A stretch of DNA of 64,000 nt from Lactobacillus rodentium (lineage in GTDB: Bacteria > Bacillota > Bacilli > Lactobacillales > Lactobacillaceae). The notes under the pieces were generated by a model that was not told the origin of the DNA, ran no database searches, and was given only the letters and a program-made list of their open reading frames with translations. Made by a program: the position numbers and the translations under genes. Each line of letters starts with the position of its first letter. Within the stretch, counting starts at the first letter, position 1. The stretch spans positions 1-64,000 of the forward strand of contig NZ_BFBY01000001.1 of assembly GCF_003423665.1 (NCBI RefSeq), in the 5' to 3' direction. This document shows, in pieces, positions 16,360 through 25,968 of the stretch.

Positions 16360-18354
16360 ATGAAAATTGAGGATCTTTTAAGTCCTGATTTAATGATTAT
16401 GGACCTTAAAGCTACAACTCAAAAAGAAGCTATTAAAGAAATGGCTGATTTGGAAGTAGCTCAAGGGATTGTAAACAATGAAGATGAATTCATTAAATCA
16501 ATCTGGGCTCGTGAAAATGAATCAACTACAGGAATTGGTGAAGGAATTGCAATGCCACACGCACGTAATAAGTATATTAACCGTGCTGCAGTTTTATTTG
16601 CAAAAAGTCCTAAGGGTATTGATTATAATGCTTTAGATGGGCAACCTGTTCACTTATTCTTTATGATTACTGCACCAGCTGGTGCTGATAATACTCACTT
16701 ACAAGCATTGGCAAAATTATCTAGTTTATTGATTAATCCTGATGTTGTTAATGCTTTGAAAGCTGCTAAATCACCAGAGGAAGTTATCGACATCTTCAAA
16801 TTAGCTGAAGCTGAAAAAGATGCGCAAGATAAAGCTGATGCTGAAGCTAGAAAAGCAGCTGCTGAAAAGAAAGATGATACACCTGCAGATAAAAAGAAGC
16901 CATTAATTGTTGGGGTTACTGCATGTATTAACGGGATTGCCCACACTTACATGGCTCAAGAAGCTTTAATTAAAGCTGGTAAAAAGATGGGGGTGGATGT
17001 CCGCATTGAAACTAATGGTTCTGAAGGTGTTAAAGATAAATTAACTCCTGAAGAAATTAAGGAAGCTAAAGGTGTTATCATTGCTTCTGATAAAAAAGTT
17101 GATATGCCACGTTTCAACGGTAAAGAAGTCGTAATGAAACCAGTTGTTGATGGTATTAATCACCCTAAGGAATTAATTGAAGATATCTTAGAAAATAAAG
17201 CACCTATTTATCATGCAGATAGCAGCGCTTCAAGTTCTGATGATGCTGGTAAAGAAAAACAGGGTGTTTGGGCAACGATTTACAAACATCTAATGAGTGG
17301 TATTAGCCACATGTTACCATTCATCATTGGGGGTGGTATCTTAATGGCCATTTCCTTCATTGTTGAAAACTACATGGCAGGTGGTGCTAAAAATCCCGCC
17401 TTTATTTTCTTAAACAATGCAGGTAACATGGCATTTGCCTTCATGGTTCCAGTTTTAGCTGCTTATATCGCTGAATCAATTGGTGATTTACCGGCCTTGA
17501 TGCCTGGTTTTGTTGGTGGTTTCATGGCTACCGTTTATGGAGGAGCTTATGGTGGTACTTATACAGCTAGTGTAATGGGTGCTAAGACCGCTTCTCCATC
17601 AGGATTCTTAGGTGGACTTGCTGCTGGTTTCTTAGCAGGTTACATTATGGTCTTACTTAAGAAGATCTTTGCTAAGTTGCCAAAATCAGTTGAAGGTATG
17701 AAGCCAATGCTAATTTACCCAATCTTGGGATTATTGATTATTGCATTATTGATGTACTACATCATTAACCCAATTTTCTCAGGTATCAACTTAGCAATTA
17801 CTCATTTCTTAAACAGTATGGGTACTGCTAACTTAGCAATCTTGACTACTGTACTTGCAGCCATGATGGCTATTGATATGGGTGGTCCTTTCAACAAGGC
17901 TGCATACGTATTTGCATCAGGTGCATTTGCTAACGATCCCAAATCTGTTACTGCTGCTATTTTAATGGCCGCCGTTATGGTAGGTGGGATGGTTCCACCA
18001 TTTGCAACTGCTATTGGTACTGCCTTCTTTAAGAATAAGTACACTAAAGAAGAACGTCGTGCAGGTGTTTCAAACTGGGTATTAGGATTTTCATTCATTA
18101 CTGAAGGTGCAATTCCATTTGCTGTAGCCGACCCTGGTCGTGTAATTCCTTCATGTATGATTGGTTCAGGTATTGCTGGTGCGTTGGTAGGAATCTGGCA
18201 TGTTGGTGTTCCAGCACCTCACGGTGGATTCTGGGTATCACCACTTGCAACTAATATCTGGGGTTACTTCCTATCAGTTATTATCGGTTCGATTTTAGCT
18301 GGTGTGATTATGAGTCTTTGGAAGAAACCTGTCTCAGAAGATCCAGATGAATAA
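16360..18354 (+). CDS. fruA: Fructose PTS transporter EIIABC
   Basis: The 664-residue fused permease has an EIIA domain (about 1-150, phosphorylated His67 in GIAMPHARN), a charged linker rich in Ala/Lys/Glu (about 150-180), an EIIB domain (Cys189 in VTACINGIAHTYMA) and an EIIC membrane domain (about 305-655, many helices). It imports fructose with phosphorylation at C1, feeding FruK. The order A-B-C in one chain is the usual Firmicutes form. The gene closes the operon and is followed by a strong terminator. Confidence 0.95.
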   Translation: MKIEDLLSPDLMIMDLKATTQKEAIKEMADLEVAQGIVNNEDEFIKSIWARENESTTGIGEGIAMPHARNKYINRAAVLFAKSPKGIDYNALDGQPVHLFFMITAPAGADNTHLQALAKLSSLLINPDVVNALKAAKSPEEVIDIFKLAEAEKDAQDKADAEARKAAAEKKDDTPADKKKPLIVGVTACINGIAHTYMAQEALIKAGKKMGVDVRIETNGSEGVKDKLTPEEIKEAKGVIIASDKKVDMPRFNGKEVVMKPVVDGINHPKELIEDILENKAPIYHADSSASSSDDAGKEKQGVWATIYKHLMSGISHMLPFIIGGGILMAISFIVENYMAGGAKNPAFIFLNNAGNMAFAFMVPVLAAYIAESIGDLPALMPGFVGGFMATVYGGAYGGTYTASVMGAKTASPSGFLGGLAAGFLAGYIMVLLKKIFAKLPKSVEGMKPMLIYPILGLLIIALLMYYIINPIFSGINLAITHFLNSMGTANLAILTTVLAAMMAIDMGGPFNKAAYVFASGAFANDPKSVTAAILMAAVMVGGMVPPFATAIGTAFFKNKYTKEERRAGVSNWVLGFSFITEGAIPFAVADPGRVIPSCMIGSGIAGALVGIWHVGVPAPHGGFWVSPLATNIWGYFLSVIIGSILAGVIMSLWKKPVSEDPDE

Positions 18355-18370
18355 AAAGATAATTTTATTA

Positions 18371-18400
18371 AAAACGTACTTCTTTAGAAGTACGTTTTTT
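18371..18400 (+). terminator. Terminator of fruRKA operon
   Basis: AAACGTACTTC/GAAGTACGTTT is followed by T residues. Confidence 0.85.
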
Positions 18401-18480
18401 GTGTAGGAAACTAGGTTTTTAAGCACTTTTTTAGTATAGTGGAGGTAAGAAAAGCTGCAATTAGAAATTGAGGATATCAA

Positions 18481-19272
18481 ATGATAAAATTAATTGCTAC
18501 TGATATGGATGGTACGTGGTTAAAGGCAGATAAAACCTATGATCATGAACTATTTAAAAAAGATTTTAAGTTAATGCAGGATAATAATGTTAAATTTGTA
18601 ATTGCTAGTGGCAACCAATATAAAAATATTTTTGCTCGTTTTCCTGAACAAGCTAGTGAACAAATGTATTTTATCGCTGAAAATGGTGCCTTGGTAGCAC
18701 ATGGACGCGATATTTTAAAAGTAGTAAGTTTGAGTAAGGAATTATATGAGCAAATTATAAAAATTACCCATGAATATTCTTATCCAGTAATTGTCTCAGG
18801 TGTAAAAAGTGCTTATATTTTAAAATCATCAGGATCAAAGTTTTATGATTCGATGAGTCGTTTTTATCGAAAAATAAAGATAGTTAATAATTGGGATGAG
18901 ATTGATGATCAAATTTTCAAAGTTAGTTTGATTATTCCGGAAAAGGAAATGCCAGCGGTTTTAGTAGAACTTGAACAAAAGTATCCACAGGTTGGTTTTG
19001 TGGCTGGAGGATATGATTCAATTGATCTTTCAGCACCTGATGTTACCAAAGCCTTAGGATTAGAATTTTTAAGTAAAAAATTAAATATTGCACCGGCCGA
19101 AATGGTTGCTTTTGGTGATAGTGGTAATGATGTAGCTATGCTGAAATATGTTGGTAAGAGTTATGTCACTAGCACGGCTTTGCAAAGTGCCAAAGATGCT
19201 GCAGATACCGTAATTGGGTCTAGCCAAGACAGTAGTGTTCAAAAAGAAATTATAAAATTACTTGAAAAATAA
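18481..19272 (+). CDS. Cof-type HAD-IIB phosphatase
   Basis: The 263-residue HAD-superfamily hydrolase has motif I DMDGTWL (the Trp is unusual; Leu is common), a cap domain of type IIB in the middle, and motif IV FGDSGNDVAML. Such proteins dephosphorylate sugar phosphates or cofactor intermediates; the substrate cannot be assigned. GAGGATATCAA precedes the ATG. The gene stands alone between two terminators, next to the fructose operon, so a role with sugar phosphates is possible but unproven. Confidence 0.9.
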   Translation: MIKLIATDMDGTWLKADKTYDHELFKKDFKLMQDNNVKFVIASGNQYKNIFARFPEQASEQMYFIAENGALVAHGRDILKVVSLSKELYEQIIKITHEYSYPVIVSGVKSAYILKSSGSKFYDSMSRFYRKIKIVNNWDEIDDQIFKVSLIIPEKEMPAVLVELEQKYPQVGFVAGGYDSIDLSAPDVTKALGLEFLSKKLNIAPAEMVAFGDSGNDVAMLKYVGKSYVTSTALQSAKDAADTVIGSSQDSSVQKEIIKLLEK

Positions 19273-19287
19273 GGATACATAAATTAT

Positions 19288-19325
19288 AATGATCGGTTAA
19301 TTATTTGGATTAACTGATCATTTTA
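19288..19325 (+). terminator. Terminator after HAD phosphatase
   Basis: AATGATCGGTTAAT/ATTAACTGATCATT (one G-U pair) forms a 14-bp stem followed by T residues. Confidence 0.65.
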
Positions 19326-19360
19326 ATTTAAATCTAGAATTTATTTAAAGGAATTATGTA

Positions 19361-20245
19361 ATGAATAAAAGTAGTAAAGTTAAGATTTATACTTTAATTG
19401 CCATTTTGGTAATTATTTTAACTGGTTGTTCAAAAACAAAAAAACAAAATGATAAGATTAGTATAGTTACTTCTACTAATATTTACTCTAATATTGCGGC
19501 TAATATTGTTGGTAAATACGGAAAAGCGACACCCATTATCAAGAATAGTGCGACAGATCCCCATGATTTTGAACCAACTACAGCAGATGCAAAAATTGTT
19601 GATCAAGCTGATATCGTAGTAGCCAATGGCTTAGGTTATGATAGCTGGATGAATAATTTGGCAAGTGCTTCTAATAAAAAGGTTGAACTTGTTGGTGAAA
19701 ACCTAATGCATTTAAAAAAGGGTGATAATCCACATATTTGGTATGATTTAAACATGCCAGTAAAGTATGTTAGGTATCTTGAACGACAACTTATAAAAAT
19801 TGATCCTAAACACAAAAACTATTATCAACAAAATGCGACCAACTATCTTGCTGAATTAGATAAAATTAAGTTAATTGTTCGTGGAATTAATGGAAAAAAT
19901 AGTAAATCTGTTTTTGTAAGTGAACCAGTTTTTGATTATGCTTTAGAAGAAGCAAATTATAAAATTGGCGATCGTGATTTTGAAGAGGCAATAGAAAACG
20001 ATACGGATCCAAGTCCAAGGGTTATTAATCAAATGACCACAGCGATTAAAAAGCGTAAAATTGCATTTTTTGTTAATAATGAACAAGCGACTAGTTCAAC
20101 GGTAAATGGTTTTATTAAACAGGCAAAAGAAAAAGAAATTCCAATTTTAAATGTTAGAGAAACAATGCCTCCAAATATATCGTATTTACAATGGATGAGA
20201 CAAAATTATACTAATTTGGCCAATGTAGCTAAAGAAAGTAGTTAA
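19361..20245 (+). CDS. Metal-ion ABC transporter substrate-binding lipoprotein
   Basis: The 294-residue protein has a lipoprotein signal peptide with lipobox LTGC (Cys near residue 23) and the cluster A-I (ZnuA/PsaA) fold. Likely ligands are His in DPHDFEPT, His in NPHIWYDL and Glu in VSEPVFDY. The fourth, C-terminal Asp seen in PsaA is not obvious; the corresponding region reads RETMPPN. There is no His-rich loop as in ZnuA/AdcA. Zinc or manganese uptake is likely; Glu at the third position leans to manganese. It starts the operon with the ATPase and permease genes. Confidence 0.88.
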   Translation: MNKSSKVKIYTLIAILVIILTGCSKTKKQNDKISIVTSTNIYSNIAANIVGKYGKATPIIKNSATDPHDFEPTTADAKIVDQADIVVANGLGYDSWMNNLASASNKKVELVGENLMHLKKGDNPHIWYDLNMPVKYVRYLERQLIKIDPKHKNYYQQNATNYLAELDKIKLIVRGINGKNSKSVFVSEPVFDYALEEANYKIGDRDFEEAIENDTDPSPRVINQMTTAIKKRKIAFFVNNEQATSSTVNGFIKQAKEKEIPILNVRETMPPNISYLQWMRQNYTNLANVAKESS

Positions 20246-20274
20246 TCTAACAAACGTAATGAAAGAGGTACGAT

Positions 20275-20928
20275 TTGAAAGATATTTTAAATGTTAAAAA
20301 TTTATCAATGAAATTTGATAATAAAGTGATTTTTAAAAATGTAAATTTTAAATTAAAAGAAGGATCAATGACGGCTCTTTTAGGTCCTAATGGTGCCGGA
20401 AAGACTACCCTAATCAGGATTTTAATGAATTTACTTGACCCAACTGAGGGAGTTTTTAAGTTTGATAAAGAAATTAGGTTAGGATATGTACCGCAATTTA
20501 GAAACATTGATGAAGATTATCCTTTATCAATTAAGGCTTTTGTTGGGTTAAATGCACCTACTATCAAAACAAAAAGAATTAAAGATCATATTAAACATGA
20601 GCTAGAAGAAACCAATCTTTTAGAAATTCAGAATACAAGAATGGGAAAAGCTTCTGGTGGCCAAAAGCAGCGCGCATATTTGGCACAAGCCTTATTAGAT
20701 AACCCCAATATGATTATCCTTGATGAAGCAACGGCTAGCTTGGATCCACGTGCAAAAGAAGAATTAATGAATTTATTAAAGCATCTTAATGAGAAACATC
20801 AAATGACCGTGTTATTTGTGACTCATGATCTCCCTTTAGCAAAGAAATATATGAAAGAGTATTTATACTTAAATCATCAAACAGCTGAACAAGGGAAAAT
20901 GCAAGACTTTAAGGGGGATTACGAATAA
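20275..20928 (+). CDS. Metal-ion ABC transporter ATP-binding protein
   Basis: The 217-residue ATPase has Walker A GPNGAGKTT (about 40-48), signature ASGGQKQR, Walker B MIILDEATASLD and switch His in FVTHDLP. It belongs to the ZnuC/MntB-type group. It begins at TTG with GAAAGAGG at suitable spacing. Its stop codon overlaps the permease start (TAATG), so translation is coupled. Confidence 0.9.
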   Translation: MKDILNVKNLSMKFDNKVIFKNVNFKLKEGSMTALLGPNGAGKTTLIRILMNLLDPTEGVFKFDKEIRLGYVPQFRNIDEDYPLSIKAFVGLNAPTIKTKRIKDHIKHELEETNLLEIQNTRMGKASGGQKQRAYLAQALLDNPNMIILDEATASLDPRAKEELMNLLKHLNEKHQMTVLFVTHDLPLAKKYMKEYLYLNHQTAEQGKMQDFKGDYE

Positions 20929-21728
20929 TGTTTCAATTTGAATTTATGCGTTATGCCTTTTTAGCTTCAACCTTTATCGCAATTACTTGTGGTGTAGTAG
21001 GAATTTATGTGGTTTCACGTAACTTTAGTTTCTTGGCACATACTCTATCTGAAATCGGGTTTGCTGGAGCAGCCTTTGCGGTCTTTATGGGAATTGCGCC
21101 GCTTTGGGGGATGCTCTTATTCACCTTACTTGGCTCAGTTAGTGTAGGTGAATTAACAACCCGCAGTGATCAAAAGGAATCATCTATTAGTGCAATTTCA
21201 GCCTTATTTATTGGCTTAGGTGTCTTGTTTTTAGCTATTTCTGGCTCCAATAGTCGCTATGCTACCAACATTTTATTTGGAAGTATTATTGGGGTTGATC
21301 ATACTGGAGTAGTACAATTAGTTGCCTTGTCGATAATTGTATTGTTACTTATTTTCTTAGTTCAACGTCCCTTAAATTTTGATTCTTTCGATCATATTGG
21401 TGCACAAGCTCATGGAGTAAAAAGTGGAGTTGTTGGGGTGATTTTTTTAGTTGCTTTAGCAATGTCAGTATCAATTGGATCGCAAATTGTTGGTTCTTTA
21501 TTGGTATTTATTTTGTTAACCTTGCCAGCATCAACTGCTAAGTATTTAGGAAGAACAATTGGATCAATGATGATCTGGTCAATTGTAATTGCGTTAATCG
21601 GTGTTTGGGCCGGGCTTTATTTAGGCTTTTTGACCAATTGGCCAGTTACTTTCTTTATTGCAATTATTGAAGTTGCAATTTACTTAGGAACATATTTCTT
21701 TAATTTATTCCGTAATTCGTTTAATTAA
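20928..21728 (+). CDS. Metal-ion ABC transporter permease (ABC-3 family)
   Basis: The 266-residue protein has about eight hydrophobic helices and the ABC-3 family pattern, including the region SFLAHTLSEIGFAGAA near residues 34-50, which couples to the ATPase. It completes the binding protein-ATPase-permease operon for zinc or manganese import. Confidence 0.92.
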   Translation: MFQFEFMRYAFLASTFIAITCGVVGIYVVSRNFSFLAHTLSEIGFAGAAFAVFMGIAPLWGMLLFTLLGSVSVGELTTRSDQKESSISAISALFIGLGVLFLAISGSNSRYATNILFGSIIGVDHTGVVQLVALSIIVLLLIFLVQRPLNFDSFDHIGAQAHGVKSGVVGVIFLVALAMSVSIGSQIVGSLLVFILLTLPASTAKYLGRTIGSMMIWSIVIALIGVWAGLYLGFLTNWPVTFFIAIIEVAIYLGTYFFNLFRNSFN

Positions 21729-21732
21729 AAAT

Positions 21733-21770
21733 AAAAATGGAAAGAGTTTATTAGCTCTTTCCATTTTTTT
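21733..21770. terminator. Bidirectional terminator between metal ABC operon and pepF
   Basis: AAAATGGAAAGAG/CTCTTTCCATTTT is flanked by A and T runs and serves both converging genes. Confidence 0.85.
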
Positions 21771-21774
21771 ATCT

Positions 21775-23580
21775 TTAATTCTTAATTTGGTCGATAAGTT
21801 TTTCAAATTCAGTTAAACGAGTTTCGAATGTAGCAAAAGCATCTTCTAAATAGTCAACTTTAGTCATATCAACGCCAGCCTTTTTCATAATTTCAGTTGG
21901 ATAATCACTTGAACCAGACTTTAAGAAATTAATATATGCTTGGATTTGGTCTGGAGTACCGTGAACAATATTATTGGCTAAGGCAGTTGCTGCCGCAAAA
22001 CCAGTAGCATATTGGTAAACATAAAAGTTATAGTAAAAATGAGGAATACGAGACCATTCTAAGGCGATCTCGCCACCAGGTTCAACACTATTGCCATAAT
22101 AGCGTTGATTTAGTTGACCATAGAAATCATCTAAAACTTGAGCAGTTAATGGTTCACCTTTTGCATCTGTTTCATGGATAAATTGTTCAAATTCCGCGAA
22201 TTGAGTTTGACGGAATAAAGTTCCTTTAAATGAGTCAAGATAGTGGTTTAAAATAAAAGCTCTAGTTTTAGGATCAGTTTCTTTATCTAAGAAATATTCA
22301 GTTAAAATATTTTCATTAGTAGTTGAGGCAATCTCTGCTACAAAAATTGGATAGTCACCATAAATAAAAGGTTGAGTATGACGTGTGTACCAAGAATGCA
22401 CCGAGTGACCTGTTTCATGAACTAATGTAAATAAAGAATCCAGATTGTTTTCCCAATTTAATAGTTCATAAGGATCTGTATCGTAAGAACCGCCGGAATA
22501 AGCCCCAGTTACCTTATTTTGTGATTCAACTACATCAATTACCCGATTATTAAATATGTAGTCTACATGATTAAGGTAGTCTTCGCCTAAAGGACGCAAG
22601 GCCTGTCTTGCTTCTTTCTTAGCTTCTTCAAAAGTATAAGATAATGCTGGTTGACCTGTTAAAGGAACGTACATATCGTACATTTGTAAGTCTGATAAGT
22701 TTAAAATTTTCTTTCGTAAAGATACATAGCGGTGAAGTAAATCTAAGTGATTATTAACTACTTTAATTAAATTATCGTAAACAATAGTAGGAACATTATT
22801 TTTACTTAAAGCAGCTTCGCGTGCTGAATTATATTTATGCATTTTTGCATCAAAATTATGTTGCTTAGTTGTACCGGCTAAAGTAGAAGCTAGTGAATTT
22901 TCAAATTGACCATATGCTTCATACATAGTGGTAAAGGCATTTTTTCTAACATTGCGATCTTGGGATTGAATCAAAATAGAATAAAGCCCATCAGATAGTT
23001 GGACCATTTCCCCATTATTATCTTGGGTAAAACCAAATTGCATATCTGAATTGGTTAGGACATTAAAAGTATTAGCGGAACTTTCCAAAGCATTTTGCGC
23101 AGAAGCAATAATTTTTTCTTGTGCTGCAGGTAAAGTGTGAGGCCGCTTATTTGTGACCGTCTCTAAACGATGAGCATATTTTTTTAATCTAGGTTCATCT
23201 TTAATAAATTGGGTTAAAGTTTCGTCTGAAATACTCAAGATTTCTGGATCTACAAAAGCTGTTGCCGACGCAAAATCACCCAATAATGTCTGTGCTTTAG
23301 CAACATAGCCTAAATAATGACTATTACTTGTATCGACATCACTAGACATAGTGGCATAAACATAGACTTTTTCTAGTTTACGTTCAATATCTAAAATTTT
23401 TGTGATACCTTCATATAGATTCTTTCCTGATTGAACTAAATTTTCCTTTAATTGATTAAGCTTTGGAATCTCTATACTAACAGTTTGGTATTCTTTTTCC
23501 CAAGCTTCATCATTTTCAAACACTCGACTCAAATCCCATTTTAAATTTTGATCTACTTTATCTCTAGTTGGAAGTGTCAT
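21775..23580 (-). CDS. pepF: Oligoendopeptidase F
   Basis: The 601-residue M3B metallopeptidase is of the usual PepF length. The zinc motif HETGH is at about 388-392, with the third ligand Glu in the downstream segment VAEIASTTNE. The N-terminal half is the helical M3 lid domain. It is cytoplasmic and cleaves peptides of about 7-17 residues, which fits amino-acid supply in a proteolytic lactobacillus. The ATG is preceded by AGAAGGA. It is monocistronic and converges on the metal-transporter operon. Confidence 0.96.
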   Translation of the reverse strand: MTLPTRDKVDQNLKWDLSRVFENDEAWEKEYQTVSIEIPKLNQLKENLVQSGKNLYEGITKILDIERKLEKVYVYATMSSDVDTSNSHYLGYVAKAQTLLGDFASATAFVDPEILSISDETLTQFIKDEPRLKKYAHRLETVTNKRPHTLPAAQEKIIASAQNALESSANTFNVLTNSDMQFGFTQDNNGEMVQLSDGLYSILIQSQDRNVRKNAFTTMYEAYGQFENSLASTLAGTTKQHNFDAKMHKYNSAREAALSKNNVPTIVYDNLIKVVNNHLDLLHRYVSLRKKILNLSDLQMYDMYVPLTGQPALSYTFEEAKKEARQALRPLGEDYLNHVDYIFNNRVIDVVESQNKVTGAYSGGSYDTDPYELLNWENNLDSLFTLVHETGHSVHSWYTRHTQPFIYGDYPIFVAEIASTTNENILTEYFLDKETDPKTRAFILNHYLDSFKGTLFRQTQFAEFEQFIHETDAKGEPLTAQVLDDFYGQLNQRYYGNSVEPGGEIALEWSRIPHFYYNFYVYQYATGFAAATALANNIVHGTPDQIQAYINFLKSGSSDYPTEIMKKAGVDMTKVDYLEDAFATFETRLTEFEKLIDQIKN

Positions 23581-23738
23581 TAAAATCCTTCTCTCTTATA
23601 TATTTGATTTTACTAATAATTATAATTAATAATTACTTGCTAAAAAATAAAAGTTTATTAATAATAGAATTCATGTGATTCAATAACAAAAAAGTGTGGT
23701 AAAAAGTAGTTAAGGAATAAAGAAGGGAAATTGGACTA

Positions 23739-24884
23739 ATGAATCCTGAAAATCACCAGCAATCTTCTAACTCACACAAGTCATCACCAAAATTATCACG
23801 CAATAAATTTTTTGCCGCTGATCAAGATAAAGTCAAGAAAACGCATATTGGTGCTAAAATTGCCGGATTAATCGCTCTTTTAGTAGTTGGAATTAGTGTT
23901 GCATATGGAGCAGGGGCATACTTTAATGCAATTGAAAGTGTTCAACAAGCTTATCATGGTAATGGTCCAACTTCTAAGAAAATTTCTGAAAATAAACCAA
24001 TTTCTATCTTGCTTTTGGGAGTTGATCAAGGAATTGAGGGACGACATGATCAAGGTAACTCTGATACAATGATTTTGATTACAATCAATCCTCAAAAAAA
24101 GAAAGCTACTATGACTTCCATTCCGCGTGATTTGTTAGTTGATGTTCTGGGTGATGGAAAAAATGGTGGAAAATATTATATGTCCCGTATTAATTCTGCC
24201 TATGAAGTAGGAGGATATCGTGCATCATCTAAAACCGTCTCTAAAGCATTTAACGTTCCTATTAACTATTATATGGAAGTGAATATGCATGCTCTAGAAA
24301 GTATGGTAGATGCTGTTGGTGGTGTAGACGTCAATGTTCCTTTTACTTTTACTTACCACACCCATTTTAAAAAGGGTAAAATGCACTTGAATGGTAAAGA
24401 GGCATTAGATTATGCACGTATGAGAAAAGACGATCCTCGAGGAGATTATGGGCGTCAAATGCGGCAAAGACAGATCATTAATCAAATAGTTAAGAAATCT
24501 ATGTCTATTAATTCAGTAAGCAACTATCGTAAGATTTTAAGAGTTATTTCTAAATATGTGGAAACTAATTTAACCTTTAATGATATGATGTCAATTGCAA
24601 TGAATTATCGTGGTGCGGCTTCAAATATTGAAAGTGGCTATGTTCATGGACATGATGCCACAATTGGTGGAGCCTCAATGCAAGTTGCATCAACTAAAGA
24701 ATTACAACGCGTCTCTGATCTGAATCGAAGTAATTTAGATCTTCCTAAGAAAAAATTGCATAACGAAGAAACTCGACAAAATCGTTTACAAAAAGGGATT
24801 GATTGGAAGGATCCAGCGGAATTTACTAATTATATAATTTATGCTCAGCATTCCGATACAGAAGCATGGGATGGTACAAATTAA
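23739..24884 (+). CDS. LytR-CpsA-Psr family cell-wall ligase
   Basis: The 381-residue protein has a cytoplasmic basic N-terminus, one transmembrane helix (about 45-68) and an extracellular LCP domain (about 85-260). The domain carries the conserved Asp/Arg motifs ILLLGVDQG, GNSDTMILITINP, MTSIPRDLLVD and ALDYARMRKDDPRGDYGRQ. LCP enzymes transfer polyisoprenyl-phosphate-linked glycopolymers such as teichoic acids or capsule to peptidoglycan. The basic C-terminal extension of about 100 residues is less conserved. The gene is monocistronic. Confidence 0.94.
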   Translation: MNPENHQQSSNSHKSSPKLSRNKFFAADQDKVKKTHIGAKIAGLIALLVVGISVAYGAGAYFNAIESVQQAYHGNGPTSKKISENKPISILLLGVDQGIEGRHDQGNSDTMILITINPQKKKATMTSIPRDLLVDVLGDGKNGGKYYMSRINSAYEVGGYRASSKTVSKAFNVPINYYMEVNMHALESMVDAVGGVDVNVPFTFTYHTHFKKGKMHLNGKEALDYARMRKDDPRGDYGRQMRQRQIINQIVKKSMSINSVSNYRKILRVISKYVETNLTFNDMMSIAMNYRGAASNIESGYVHGHDATIGGASMQVASTKELQRVSDLNRSNLDLPKKKLHNEETRQNRLQKGIDWKDPAEFTNYIIYAQHSDTEAWDGTN

Positions 24885-24894
24885 TTGAATGAAT

Positions 24895-24930
24895 AAAAAT
24901 GACTTTTTAGGATTAGAAAGTCATTTTTTT
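24895..24930 (+). terminator. Terminator of LCP gene
   Basis: AAAAATGACTTT/AAAGTCATTTTT is followed by further T residues. Confidence 0.8.
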
Positions 24931-24931
24931 A

Positions 24932-24973
24932 TTGACAAAAATTTTAATATTGAGTTTACTTATTTTTAGTAAG
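24932..24973 (+). promoter_or_regulatory. Promoter with ArsR-type inverted-repeat operator, copy 1
   Basis: TTGACA (24932-24937) and a weak TTTACT -10 (24955-24960) at 17 bp spacing are followed by ACTTATTTTTAGTAAG (24958-24973). The same 16-mer occurs upstream of trxB. The repeat overlaps the -10/start region of the operon that encodes the ArsR-family regulator, which is the normal position for autorepression. Confidence 0.65.
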
Positions 24974-24999
24974 AAAAAATCAAAAAATAGGTGATCGTA

Positions 25000-25302
25000 A
25001 TGAGCAAATTACCAAAAAATGGAATAATATACTTTGGTACTATGGCATGTGGGCATGGATATATTGAAAGTAAGTTAATAGTAAAGTTATACCAAAAACA
25101 TTATCCACTTGTTATACCTAATGATAATGAAATAAGTGAATGGATTAAAGAGTTGAATGTGAGACAATTCCCCAGCTTTGTAATCATGAAAAATGGACAA
25201 CTTAAAGAAATTTTTGATGGATTTCTGGCTGAGTCACAAATTTTAACAATTGTTAAGTATTATTTTAGTGAGGAAGTGAATCATAATGGAAAAATTAGCT
25301 GA
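25000..25302 (+). CDS. Thioredoxin-like protein lacking the second active-site cysteine
   Basis: The 100-residue protein has a thioredoxin-like outline: a beta strand GIIYFGTMACGHG with the active-site position CGHG (Cys17 and Gly20 instead of CxxC), and the cis-proline segment RQFPSFVIMKNG near 61-72. With a single cysteine it cannot be a dithiol reductase of the classical kind. It could act by a monothiol or persulfide mechanism, or as a binding protein. The ATG at 25000 has AGGTG 6 bp upstream; a GTG 9 bp earlier is part of that binding site. It overlaps the next gene by 17 bp. Confidence 0.7.
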   Translation: MSKLPKNGIIYFGTMACGHGYIESKLIVKLYQKHYPLVIPNDNEISEWIKELNVRQFPSFVIMKNGQLKEIFDGFLAESQILTIVKYYFSEEVNHNGKIS

Positions 25303-25939
25303 TAAGTATCAAACCGCCGCTTTTGAACAAGTAGTAAAAATTGGCAAAACCTTTAGCAATTTAACAAGGATCAAGATACTATTTATGCTTGATCAAGGTC
25401 CAAAATCAGTAGAAGAACTTGCAAGCCAAATAAATATGAGTGTTGCCAATACTTCAAAAAACTTACAAATTTTAAAACAAGTAAACTTAGTAAAAGAAGA
25501 AAAACAAAAAAATTTTGTTATTTATCATCTTACTTCTAAAAAAGTAAATGAGTTATTATCGCTTCTAATTGATTTGAGTGAAGAATCTTTACCAAGTTTT
25601 ACTGAATTAGAAGATAACTTAGTGGCTAAGACAGCAGATTTACCTCATGTTGATTCAAAAACTTTGTATGATAAATTATCTTCTAATGAAGCTTATGTGC
25701 TAGATTTACGCCCAAAAGATGAATTTGATAATGATCATTTACCTCAAGCTCATAATATTGACTATCACTATATTGATGAGCATCTCAATGAATTACCAAG
25801 TGATCAGGATATTATCGTTTATTGTCGTGGCCGTTTATGTGGCATTGCAAATGTAATTGGTCAACGTTTACAAGAGTTAGGACATAGGGTTTACACTTAC
25901 AACCATACGGTTTCAGAGTGGAAAAAAGATATTCAATAG
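25286..25939 (+). CDS. ArsR-family regulator fused to a rhodanese domain
   Basis: The 217-residue protein has an ArsR winged helix at about 10-95 (KSVEELASQINMSVANTSKNLQILK recognition region) and a rhodanese domain at about 125-215 with active loop CRGRLC (Cys180 and Cys185). The ArsR part contains no cysteine, so classical cysteine metal sensing is unlikely. Sensing of sulfane sulfur or oxidants through the rhodanese cysteines is more plausible. It is translationally overlapped with the thioredoxin-like gene. A shared inverted repeat upstream of its own operon and of trxB suggests that it controls both. Confidence 0.9.
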   Translation: MEKLADKYQTAAFEQVVKIGKTFSNLTRIKILFMLDQGPKSVEELASQINMSVANTSKNLQILKQVNLVKEEKQKNFVIYHLTSKKVNELLSLLIDLSEESLPSFTELEDNLVAKTADLPHVDSKTLYDKLSSNEAYVLDLRPKDEFDNDHLPQAHNIDYHYIDEHLNELPSDQDIIVYCRGRLCGIANVIGQRLQELGHRVYTYNHTVSEWKKDIQ

Positions 25940-25968
25940 TAAAAAATTCTGATTTTAAGTCTAAGTGT

